DNA of 64,000 bases from Primula veris (lineage: Eukaryota > Streptophyta > Magnoliopsida > Ericales > Primulaceae), in NCBI GenBank assembly GCA_963682055.1, contig OY821745.1, positions 21,945,342 to 22,009,341 on the forward strand, read 5' to 3'. Below the pieces are notes generated by a model. It was not told the DNA's origin. It did not search any database and was given only the letters and a program-made list of their open reading frames with translations. This document shows, piece by piece, positions 12,701 through 23,365 of the stretch (the first letter of the stretch is position 1; every line of letters begins with the position of its first letter). The position numbers and the translations under genes are program-made.

Positions 12701-15700
12701 ACCTCAATATCAAATATTTCTGAGCCGGGTCTAACATAGGGGAACCCTGTTACATGGGGAAAAAAAGTTGAGCTGTTATTCATCGTCTTGCACAGTAATA
12801 AAATCAATGTCATGCCTCACATGTGTCAAATAGAAAATACACCACAAACATGAAAATGCTAACAAAATGACATACAGAAAACAAGCACTATTGTTTAACG
12901 TAATTGTAACGTGTGCCTCTTATCTATCGTTAAACATAGGATAAATTATCAATAATATAAACAAAACTAGAAGAGTACACAGATGACCAAAACACATAAA
13001 AAAATAGAAGTAAAAAGAAAAAAACTAAGATGTAGATAAACATGCAGCGAATATGGTGGAAAATATTACTTCAGTATACCAACCTATCGCGTATTAGATT
13101 TTAATACACCCTACTACCGAATTTAACAAAGTAGATACGGATATGAACAAAAATCAAATAATCAAGACAACTGCCTTGAAATTTCTGTTCAAAAGCAATT
13201 ATTATGGCCTGATTGTTCGATCACGTTGGAGCATTTATCACCAATCTACATAAAATCGAACAATTAGTACTCTACTCTCAGCATTTATATCTTTATGCAC
13301 TCATGAATTTTGATAGGCAGGTGTCCAATTTATGTTGTTTTGTGTAGATTGGTGTCTAAATTTAGAATTATGATAAATTGGTGCAGTAAGTGTTCGATTT
13401 TGTGCATATTGGTGTTCTAATTTGTGAAACTTGATCTTATAGTATACTGATTGTCCAAAAAACTGAGAGGTATGGTGTACAAGAGTGATTTTTCCTAGAG
13501 AATATTACGTATCCTGCATTATGTACAAAGACGTTGCTTACTGATTTGACACCCATGAAACCCAGTAGTGGTTTCGCCAGAAAAATAAGGAAAACGGTCT
13601 GGAGTATGCCAAGTATACAACCCAATAGAAGTGCAGTTGAAGCTGAAGCTATCTGACGCTTATTATGTTTCTCTTTGCCCTTGTGTGCAGACTTGTATGA
13701 AGTAGCGTTTAATTCTGAAGCACAAATTTGCAAAAAGATAAACTTAATGTCCAAACAAAGTCTTCTAATGATACAAGTAGGGTAAGTACTGTAAACTAAA
13801 ACTATTTGACTTGCAAAAATATATACTGTAAACACTTCTATTTATTTGCCAGGTCAAAATTTTTAGGACTGATGACAAGTTAATAAATGACACAAGTCTC
13901 ATATTCTATATTTTTTAAAAGGGTCACACTGGAAAACGTTTAAAAAGGGCTGAGGCTTGAGGGTTGATTGCCAAAATTGACAAATATGAGAACAAAAAGT
14001 AATATTGAAAAAGAATTCAGAAGTAAAAAGTATGCAAAAAGTTGGATGCAAACTTTTTACAAGTGAATAAAAATATTAAAGTGAAATCATAAGCTGCGTA
14101 CCTTCTCCTGTCGTCATTATTTTTGTTTCCCCATTCAAGGTTGAACCTTTTTCCAGGTTATCAAGCGCAACATCTTCCGGCACCAAGTCTTTGATACTAT
14201 TATTATTTGAATTCTTTTCCGCCTTCTCATCCTTTAGAGCTTCAGCATTTAGTTGTTGGTTAGTACCTTCCTCTGCAACAAAAGAAATTGAGGCTCATAA
14301 GAGATGTGCCCAAATTTTCTCTATAAAGTTTGACGAAAGATCAAAATGGAAGAAACTGAGGAAAGTATGGGATTGACTTCAATAACAATAATATTCAAAA
14401 GAAATTATGCGTAAATATAGAAGATGAAAAAAGTCATAACTACCAACACAATCACAAAAATGAAACTGAAATTGTATTCATGATATCAATACCTTCTACT
14501 GGCAACAATTCATTTGCTTTCTTATTCGAGTTTGCCGATACTTTTTCTAAGTTGTCTATGACAACAACATCGGGGATCAGTTTTTTTGTAATATAACTGT
14601 TGTTAACAGACGACATTTTTGTAACGTTCGCCTCTTTCAGAGCTTTATCAGCAAGCTTTCTAATAGTATCTTCCTCGGCAACAAAGGATGTCGTAATATT
14701 GACAAGGGGAAATATTACAACCTTCGAAGCCTGGTTAAAAAGAGCAATGGCAACTCCTACCGCAGCTAGAGGCACTGGGCCTACAAGATTACGAAAAAAC
14801 TTGATCAAAACGATATCAACTCAATACTTAGTACTGGATTCTAGAACTGGTAGCCTAAAATAACCTTGATAATCTACGTAATATCCATCTAATATTGTTT
14901 GCTGAAAACTTAAACTATGATAATCTCCTTTCTGCGAGAGGTTAGACTTTTTACACAACGTGATAGTTGACACTTTTATATGGTAGAAAAGCAGTCATAT
15001 ACTTGACTATCACCCCTCTTTTCTCCGCACCATATACCAATAATCATGGGGAAATTTTTCTCAAAGGGGTACTAATTGTTGAAGGGGACCAACTGTTTCT
15101 AGGTGCTTTTATTTCAGTTCTAAATGTGTTTTACTTCCTATACCATGCAAACAAGGAAGAACCCAAATGGTAAATTTAGAATATTTAATCAGAAATAAGT
15201 CAAGAGAGTGATTTTTCTTTCACTTTAGTCATATATATTGAAAAAATACGATATAACTAATTAACACTAATGATTGAGGGCAGATCCCTCATCTTACCAG
15301 GAAGCTGCATCGGAGATCCACAGGCTATCAGTCTAATCACTACCAATTTTGCAATATACATGACTTATAAAGAGAAAGATTAGTCAATTTAGTGTTTTGA
15401 ATTTTGCAATTAACTCCTTATGTACAAAACACAAATTCAAAGCAACATTAGCCAAAGGCGCAACTAGGTCAATACCTAATCGACCAATAAAAGCAGTATC
15501 GATCAGAGAAGCTATAGGATCAGCAGCTAAAGCAAGGGCAGCTGGAAAGGCAATCTTCAGAATCTCCAAACCAAGTTCATCCAATTTGAAAACTAACCTG
15601 GAAACATTTCAAAATAGAGATTCATATTGTGTAAAGTAAACAGAGTCCAAAGGGCTGTTAAAAGTAGCTAAATAGATAGTGGCCAGTTTTATAAACTCAA

Positions 15701-16016
15701 ATGCTACAATATGTGGTAAATCAAAGGAACGCTTTTGTTTGCCAAAAGAATCCGGTAAATTTTGAAGGATGGCTCAGAATGTAGGGGCAGAAGCCTGCAA
15801 CTCTCTGTATCTTCTCCCGGTGACTCGGTAACTATTTATGCAATACAAGATATAAAATAGTAATAATTGAACTGAAAAGGGTTGAAGGAAATTGTCAATA
15901 ATGTGTATCAAGTAAAAAAGGGGATCCTAGATAACAAACTTTCTAGAAATTTATACTCACCTGCCATCTTTGAAGAAGACAAAGAAAGGCAAGTTCCGTA
16001 ATTTCCCCAGAACCAT
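9766..16016 (-). CDS. MATE-family transporter, DETOXIFICATION 42 / FRD3-like (probable citrate exporter)
   Basis: Fourteen exons, 5' to 3' on the minus strand: 16016-15961, 15597-15476, 14780-14493, 14272-14102, 13714-13542, 12746-12611, 12292-12196, 12091-11985, 11855-11692, 10827-10756, 10584-10468, 10333-10238, 10145-10024, 9820-9766. All introns are GT-AG, and the coding lengths sum to 1776 nt (591 aa plus stop) with no internal stop. The first ATG is chosen because a TGA lies in frame upstream. Landmarks: NLPFFVFFKDGR at the start, FPAALALAADPIASLIDTAF (TM1), TTSFVAEEDT (about 89-98), a long hydrophilic loop (about 95-225), APAVLLSLAMQGIFRGFKDT, DPILIFVCRLGV, SMAAFQVCLQVW, VFDGINFGASDFAYS, and the ending GTGPWRYLR. 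This is the FRD3/DTX42/DTX43 branch of plant MATE proton-coupled exporters. Known members release citrate at the plasma membrane for iron loading or aluminium tolerance. The substrate here is inferred from family. The loop is longer than usual and looks internally duplicated (exons 3 and 4). Confidence 0.93.
11600..11690. repeat. Microsatellites in MATE intron 9
   Basis: A run of ACACACAAACACGCATACATA, then TATATATATA, then (GATA)n-type repeats (GATAGATAAATAGATAGATA) immediately beside the donor site of exon 9 (11692). Purely intronic. Confidence 0.8.
14102..14272 (-). other. Extra exon 4 of the MATE gene, apparent duplicate of the exon 3 tail
   Basis: Codes for residues about 156-212 of the hydrophilic loop. 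It contains LVPEDVALDNLEKGS, closely resembling LIPDVVVIDNLEKVS in exon 3 (about 127-141). The splice acceptor and first bases on + (14261-14284) align with coding sequence of exon 3 (14664-14687) at about 21 of 24 positions. In exon 3 that stretch encodes FVAEEDT; here the same bases supply the GTTGCAG acceptor and the first codons. Length 171 nt. Both flanking introns have phase 1, so the exon adds 57 residues without shifting the frame. Confidence 0.75.
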
Positions 16017-18125
16017 GATACTCAAAAGGCCCAAAACCAAGAATTTTTTTGATAAGATGATTCAACCAGCTATCAGTGCCACACCAAAAGCTGTAAGATT
16101 TGCAATGTTCAGTTCATTATCCAGAAAGAAAGAAAAAAAATGAGAAGTCACACAACCCCTTGAAAAGTAAAACAGCATATGAAGTCATTTGTGATTTATC
16201 GTCTGAGTATTAATTGGAAACAAATTTCCGTTTATACAGCAACTCTGATGAGTAAACTTAACTCAGGATATAACACCTAGAAAACAGCAAGAGTATAGAG
16301 ATATTCAATAATTTAAGACACACTTCTCTATCATTCATAAATCATTGAGTTAATACAAAAAGAGATTGAATTATAACTTTATAACGTCCTTCCTCACACC
16401 TTTCTAAACTTAACAAATCTCACATACCAATTGACTCAATTTAGTAACTGGAACATCAGGACAATATTTCGACATGCCTAGAATAATAAAAAAAAGGTAC
16501 CAAATTTTGCAACCCAAGTTCCTAAATACCATCACTAGTCAAAAAAGAATATAAAAAAAACTGAAATCCACTTGAAAGTAGTAAACATATATATTAATTA
16601 CCTCAGTATTTGCTACTTTCATGAATTCAAAACTCCGGAAACACATTCAAACCGCTCAAATTTCGCATATAAACGATCGGAAATAGCTGAATTATCGGAA
16701 CAAAAGATACTCTCATGTCTCATTTGCCTTTAACACAAACATTTGATAGGCATATCCACTTTTTTTGACAAATCGAAGCCAAATATGGAGATAAATGAAT
16801 ATTCATGAAACTAAAAGCTGGGTCCTTGACTTTATATCTATAAAATGAACCCATGTTTTCAATTTCATGAAATAAGTTAATAAAGATTGAGACACAATCA
16901 TTCTCACACGTAAAGTACAAATGAGTAGTGTACTGAATGAAAAGAGTGTTTGATGAGATTATCCCTTTGATTGGCACCATTTTATTTGTTAACTAAAATT
17001 AAAATGAGTTTAAGTCTGTTAAGAATTGGAAGTAAAAAGTTGTCTTTATTTTCGACCAGAACTAAAATGATGAGAGTGACAGTGGAAAGTGGGAAGAGAG
17101 CAGAACATAATTCTGATGATGTGTCAACAGCATGAAGAACATATTTCAATTTTTTTTTTTTTACATTTAATCATTAGAACCAATTTTTTTTATAATTAAT
17201 AACCATTTATTTGGAGGTAATCCACTTGAAAATTAGAACCAATCTTGTTATAAAATTTTGCAACATAGATTTTATGTGGAAATATCTGGTTAGCACCTTA
17301 ATCACACTTAATCTGGTTTAATAACATTTCGCCTGAGTCAAACCAATAGCTCTTATGAAAATTATAAAATTTTCGTGTATCCTCAAAATATTATAGTTGG
17401 TCCTTACCAAAAAAATAAAATTATAGTTGGTCCCTACTATTTTATTTGCAAGTCCACTAGTCACTTGCTATAATAAATTAACAACATTAAGACTTCAACA
17501 ACTTTAATATTTTTCTATTATTCATATTAAGAAAAGTCTTATAGTGCTATTAAACAATCATCGAATCATAAAAGTTTTGGAGTTTTGACTTATTTGTGTT
17601 TGATAGTAACTTTTTTTTTGAGTTATCTTATTTTTTTTTAATCAAAAATATGACCCTCTGAACAAAAGTTCTTATTCCGTCATTGTTTTTCATCTCAGAA
17701 TAGAATTGAGTCATTTTGACCCTTGTTGTTTAGACCCTTCATGTTTACTGATTTGACGACACTATGTTGATTTATTGGACGTGTGTATTCACTATAAGAA
17801 AAATCTAAACGCTAACAAACGTTTTGTTGTTTTTCTGACGTTAAAGTGCTCTGATTAGTTTAGTTACAATATAACTACTGAAATTGTTACAAAATTAACC
17901 ACAAACACTTTATCGTTAAAATAGTAACATAGTGTCTGTCAGCATATATACTTTATATTTTAGTGATTTTTTTTTTCCAGATTAGCATGTTATAACCACT
18001 GGGGGTCATTGTTTACAGAAAACCATCACTAAGCTAGAGATTTTATTAAGTGATTGAGGGGGGCCGAAACCCTTGACGTTCCATGTGTCTGCAGCCAGTT
18101 TTATCGATTAAGCTAAACCTTTTGG
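16017..18125. other. MATE upstream region and AT-rich spacer
   Basis: Upstream of the MATE start codon on the minus strand. It should contain the 5' untranslated leader and promoter, but I see no convincing TATA box or leader splice site. Near 17787 the + strand reads CACTATAAGAAAAATC, similar to the termini of plant CACTA transposons; no matching opposite end was found, so it may be a lone fragment. Confidence 0.35.
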
Positions 18126-18921
18126 TAGAACAAGTGAAATATTTGAAAGTTGTGAACATGTACGTTTAGGGCTAGAAAAAGTTCCCGAAATCCCATCCGA
18201 TCCGACATCCGATCCGGTCCCGACCCGATATTGTCCCGATCCGAAAGATCAGATTTTTGTCTCGTCCCGAAGTAATTCGGTTCAAGATCGGATTTTTATT
18301 TCCAATCCCGGTGAATTTCCCGATCCGATAGAATTAATATACATTAAAAAAATATTTTTTAATAAAATTTTATTATGAATAATACCAGTTTATATTTATT
18401 AAAAAAAATAATATTACTCTCACATCTACTCTATTTACTAAATAACACACTTTTATTTCCGTATGAGTTTCTTGTTACATGTGTTATGTATTCATTTTAA
18501 TCTTGAATAATTAAAATATTAATATTTGGTTTCTGCTTTTAGATTGAATTATGTTATTATTTATTTTTTCTTAAAAATAATTTTAATTAGTTGTCTTGTT
18601 TGATAATCAATCTTATAAACGAATACAATATTAACATATTGTCCCACTTTTTTTATTTTGTTTAAATCTAACGAACTTTTTAACAAAATTGCTAGTTATG
18701 TTGTAACTTTTTAACAAATTTTTTTAGAAGTATGAAGTATCGGGAAATCCCGTTCCGATCTTTCGGGATCCCGAATTATCGGAAATCCATATTATCGGAA
18801 CCCGATCATTTTCGGGATTGGGATCAGGACTTTTAAATGACATCCGAAAATTATCGGACCGGGATACGGGTTTAAACTTTTCTGGTCGAGTCCCGTCCCG
18901 ATTCCACCCCTTGTAGAACAA
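18126..18921. mobile_element. hAT-like non-autonomous element rich in CCCGATCC words
   Basis: The left part (from about 18167, TAGGGCTAG) and the right end (CCACCCCTTG, about 18904-18913) are inverted relatives built of CCCGATCCG/TCGGAAC words, as in many plant hAT MITEs. An exact 8-bp direct repeat TAGAACAA lies at 18126-18133 and 18914-18921 and may be the target duplication. If so, about 33 bp of extra sequence lies between it and the recognisable left terminus. No coding capacity. Confidence 0.5.
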
Positions 18922-20139
18922 TCACAAAATCCGTCTTTGAATAACACATCGTGCAAATTATTGTAACTATATATGTTCATCGTTACTTTAAAAAACATGA
19001 ATTCTACTAACAAAAGGCAACTATTTTTGAACGTCCAAAAGTAGAAGTAGAGATACTTAAAAAAGGACGAAATTAGGTAGTCTGATTTCACACACACGTC
19101 CACTAATGATTGAGACACCAGTCATTAACTTGAATCACACATTTGGTTCTTAACGTTTTGACAAAATATTGGTTTGGTGCTATTAGTGGAAAAACTATAG
19201 TCTAGCTCACAAGTTTCGAAACCTGAGAAGATTTTAACCAAACATTGAAAGCCATTTTTAGACGTCCTAACGGTGATTAAGTTTGTCTCCTAGCTAAAAA
19301 TAATAATAGATCCTTTGTTTAATTGATAATTTTGAATATAGGGAAAATCGCATTCTTTACATATACACTTGCATGTTTTAAGAAACAAACTCATTTTTCT
19401 TTAAAAAATCTGTACACTTCCTTCAAGCTCGTTTAGGGCATTAATCAGTGAAATGTCAAGACTTATGCATTCGCTATAACGATAAAGGTTATACTTAAAA
19501 GGAATATGCAAAATAAGAGAAGAACACTTAACATGGTCCATGGGACTGTTCCGCTTAAGGCCTCAAGGGATGACATTACAAAATAAAAAATTCCAAATTA
19601 ACAATTGAAATTTTAGTATATATTTTTTCAGGAAAAAACCATGGAAAGAAATGAGGATATTAATTACTAAATAAACATAGAACAAACAAAAAGTATTTAA
19701 AGAAGTCAGTCATATAAATAAACTAACCTTTGAGAGACCCTGCCTTTTAAAACCAACTTCTTTTTCACACACCAAAAACCAACATGCACCTTGGCCCTTA
19801 AGTACCTTCTTCACTTTCTGATTTTTGTCTTATACACAAGGGGTCAATATATTAGAATGACCTTTAAGAAAGAAAAAGGAAAATACATGTGGATGACTTT
19901 AAAGTTTTCACTATAATGGCCAATAAAAGCACCAAATTGTCTAATTTGATGTTTACACAATGTGTGTGTGTGCCACTACCGTTTCCACTTCCATGCATGC
20001 GAAAGTAATCTATTCTTATTCAAGCTCTGTTATTATAACATAATTCGATATATTCATTTAATTTATGTCTAAAATAAATGTACTGTATATGTGTGTTAAA
20101 AAAACTGTAAATCGCTGAACTCGGACTGATTCGTTGGTT
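18922..20139. other. AT-rich spacer
   Basis: No supportable gene, RNA gene or bounded repeat. A short TGTGTGTG run occurs near 19962. Confidence 0.4.
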
Positions 20140-21010
20140 ATGACTGGTCTGAGTTTTTAACCTATATGGTCTGGAGTTGATTTAGAAAAATTTAAAACCG
20201 TTCTTAATGTTCTGGGCTAGCTAGGTTCAATTAATCAAAATCCAGATCAGACCAAACCGGACCAAACCGATGTTGGTCCGTTAAAACCGAACCGCGAAAA
20301 CCATTTAGCCCACTAAAACCACTTAAGTATAAATATTAAATAACTAAGTAGTAAGTATGTACTATATAAAATATACTCCCTCCGTTCCCATTTAATTATC
20401 CACTACGAAACAACGTGCAATTTTGACCGGCTTATAAGTTATATCAAAATTGTCGAAATGATTTTTTTTAAAATTTAATCATAAAATTTAACATTTGAAC
20501 TATATTATCAACTTTTGAAAATTTTCATTCCGACAATTTTGATATAAGTTTTTGACCGGTCAAAATTGCACGTAGTTTCGTAATGGACAATTAAATAGGA
20601 ACGGATGAATGGAGTAGTAAATATAGATTAATTCCATCCATTAATTATTAACCCTAATAAAGAAATGAATCCTGACCATTAAATAATACTATAACAACTT
20701 ATAAATTATTATTTTATTACAACTATGACATTTGTTTCAGTTTTATTGGATTTTGTTCCAACTCTATCATTTTCGGATACAATTTATTAAGTTGTATTTA
20801 TTGTAAAACCGTGACAATTCTGGACTCAACTTGCAACCAAACCGGATCCTTAAACCCGAAACCCAATCCGAAACCGAACCGTTATTCTAGTCTGGTTTGG
20901 GCTTTAAAGTTACATTGGTCCGGTCCGGGTTATATTTTTCTAGCCCGTTCCAACATGGTTCGGGCTTAGGTTTGACCAAAACCGTTCGAACCCAGACCAT
21001 GAACAACCCA
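20140..21010. mobile_element. hAT-like element made of AACCGGACC-type words, interrupted by a MITE
   Basis: Left part about 20140-20320 and right part about 20830-21010 contain inverted-related words (accaaaccggacc, ccggtccgg, ggttcgggc). The right end GAACCCAGACCATGAACAACCC resembles hAT MITE termini. The Stowaway at 20376-20614 sits inside it. Exact ends and duplication were not resolved. Confidence 0.4.
20376..20614. mobile_element. Stowaway (Tc1/mariner) MITE, 239 bp
   Basis: Begins CTCCCTCCGTTCC and ends with its inverse (GGAACGGATGAATGGAG), flanked by TA on both sides (20374-20375 and 20615-20616). The CTCCCTCCGT terminus and TA duplication are the signature of plant Stowaway elements. 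Long internal complementarity (GTGCAATTTTGACCGG near 20420 versus CCGGTCAAAATTGCAC near 20556) would fold it into a hairpin. Mobilised in trans by mariner-like transposases. Confidence 0.9.
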
Positions 21011-22090
21011 AGTACTATATATAAATATATAATACTATCTAGTACATTATAGAGGACATACATATGCTTGAACTTGTTTAATTAGTATAACTTTTAAGCT
21101 ATTAATTAAGTCATATTTAGCTTATTGAAGGCTCAGATTTTTTGTATCTTTCAGTATAAGTAAGTTACAGTTTAAATAGTACAAAAAAACCGAACAAATT
21201 CAAGTTTCACTTTCAAATGAGTCAAAATAAAATCTTAAAAATTGCAAGAAGCAAATGTATAACAGACAAGCAAGTAGTTGGTGGCCTTTTAACTTTCTTA
21301 TATTTTGGTCCACGAATGAATTCCAATACCAGACCACACGCTTGGTGGTGTCAAATAAGAGATCATATCCTAATAAAAATAATGAAGCTGTTTTAAAAAT
21401 CATAAGAGGATGAACGAAAAAGACGTTTTTGTAATCAAGCATCTGTCAACAATTAAAATATTCAGTCAAGTCACAATTGTTAGGTCATATATAATGAGCC
21501 CGATTTCTTATTTATACTAAACACTGATTATATAAACAACGCTTCTTTAAGCTGTAACTAATAACATATGAACATATCAGATGCAACTCAAGACTGCAAA
21601 TGGAGATCTGGTTGAATAATATCATGGTTTTATATCCTATCATAAATGGTCGGATGAAATGTTTACGTGAAAATGACTTAATTACCTTCTATTAACAAAA
21701 GTAAGTGACGTGGAAGTAACGATAACACTATGATTTCATTCAATGATTAACGGTAGGGTATAAAATCGTGAGATTGTTAAACTATATGGTACTAAAACTA
21801 ATTATTGGAGATAAAGGATATTAAACTGAAATGTAGTGAAGTATGGTAAAAAAAACACAAAAAATCGGATTTAGTTTTATCAAATCTGATAAAATGTAAA
21901 TATATGTATAACATTGGTAAATTTGAGAGAAGATTAACATCCAAAATTTGAAAGGCCCCATCACTTGATTAAAACTTGATTAAAACTTATAGAATAGTAA
22001 ATCAAATTACATCCCACGGACTTATAATATTTCTTCTGATAGTGAGAAATGTGAGCTAGAATTTTATAAATAATTGTGGTTATACATGCA
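21011..22090. other. AT-rich spacer without recognised genes
   Basis: The longest minus-strand open frame (21200-21442) has no recognisable domain, and the AT-rich context gives no support for it. Nothing else is identifiable. Confidence 0.35.
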
Positions 22091-22325
22091 ATTGCATATA
22101 AATCGCCATATTAGGTGATATATAATTTTATCTTTTTTACTAGTTTTTCTTTTGTCATTTATTTTTCATTATCGCGGACTTGATGTATTATTGTTTATAC
22201 TCGGAGGGTTAGATTTTACGTCTCCCTCTCAATATTTTACTTGCATGGTTATTTATATACAGGCAGGGATCTATGCCTCAATCCCTTTTGAGGTTTGGAA
22301 AAAAAAAATTGCATATAAATCGCCA
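22091..22325 (+). mobile_element. Short poly(A) retroposon with 18-bp target duplication
   Basis: The 18-bp sequence ATTGCATATAAATCGCCA occurs exactly at 22091-22108 and 22308-22325. Between them lie 199 bp ending in a run of A (about 22299-22308). A poly(A) end plus a long exact duplication is the mark of LINE-machinery insertion. The body is most likely a 5'-truncated LINE 3' end, or a retrocopy; I do not recognise the source. Confidence 0.8.
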
Positions 22326-23365
22326 ATTAAGTTCTAATGCAAGTATGCATTTGGTAAAGGAATACAACTTCAAACTCAATTTATATGGTCATCGGCAATA
22401 TCTTTTTTAGGAATTTTATTTAGGAAACAAGACATCTCCGACCTTTTCAAATTTTCGAAGATGTAGGCAGTGCTTAGGATCTGGTTAGTAATTTATCTAG
22501 CTATTGGAAAAATGGATTACTAATTTTAAATAAAAAAAATCGATTGTTTTTATTTATGAAAATTGAATTCTTAATTTCTTATGTTTCTAGTAGTTTAATA
22601 TAAAATATTTATATAACATATTAAAAAGATTAATAAGGATGAAGCGTGTAACTTACACAGACTTTCAAAAAAATAATTGATTTTTTTATCTTTTTTAGGA
22701 AATCTAGATATTGATCAACTTTCTTGTAGTTTTTGTTGCACAAAATGAGAAAAAATTGCAGATCATTTATGTTTGAAACATATGGTTTGATGAAATATAT
22801 ACATAGTTATAATTTATAAAAAAAGGACAAAAGAACCATAACTCAAACTTAATATCACTAATTACCTAGCTAGGTAAATGTATAAAAGAAAAGTATCATA
22901 AAAGATACTCCAACATAACAAAGTACATATGCCATAGTGTCAGTTGATTTAGGTTTGAAATTGTTTTATTTAGAAGAAGAACCTTACTTCTGAAGCAGGA
23001 AAATATATCTTCTTAGCTCACAAGCAAAACGATAATTAATCTTGAACAATTTTGAGTTTAATGACTATATCATTTTAATATGTGGGTACTCAAAACCAAA
23101 AACTACAAAACCCACCTTTAGGTGTGATATCGAGCCAAAACGAGACGAAAATGGTTTTGTTCATTTTTGTTTCATTTGGCTTTTCAGCTTTCTTGTTTTC
23201 GTTTCATAATGAATTAAAGAAATGACGTTCGTATTCATCTCATAAAGAAATAGAGAATTTTGTCTCGTGTTCAATCACGGTCTCGACTGTTTTAATTTAA
23301 TCACAGTCTTAACTAAAATAGCCAATGTAGTACGTAAGTGATCAAAATGATCATGCCACGTTTTA
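22326..23365. other. AT-rich spacer
   Basis: No gene or bounded repeat that I can support. Confidence 0.35.

Noticed and set aside
15384..15584. Single-exon MATE frame starting at 15584
   Set aside because: That start is a TTG read as Met. The real exon begins at 15597 with a splice acceptor and joins an upstream exon with an ATG at 16016.
17787..17803. CACTA transposon
   Set aside because: Only one CACTATAAGAAAA-like end is present, with no inverted partner or 3-bp duplication.
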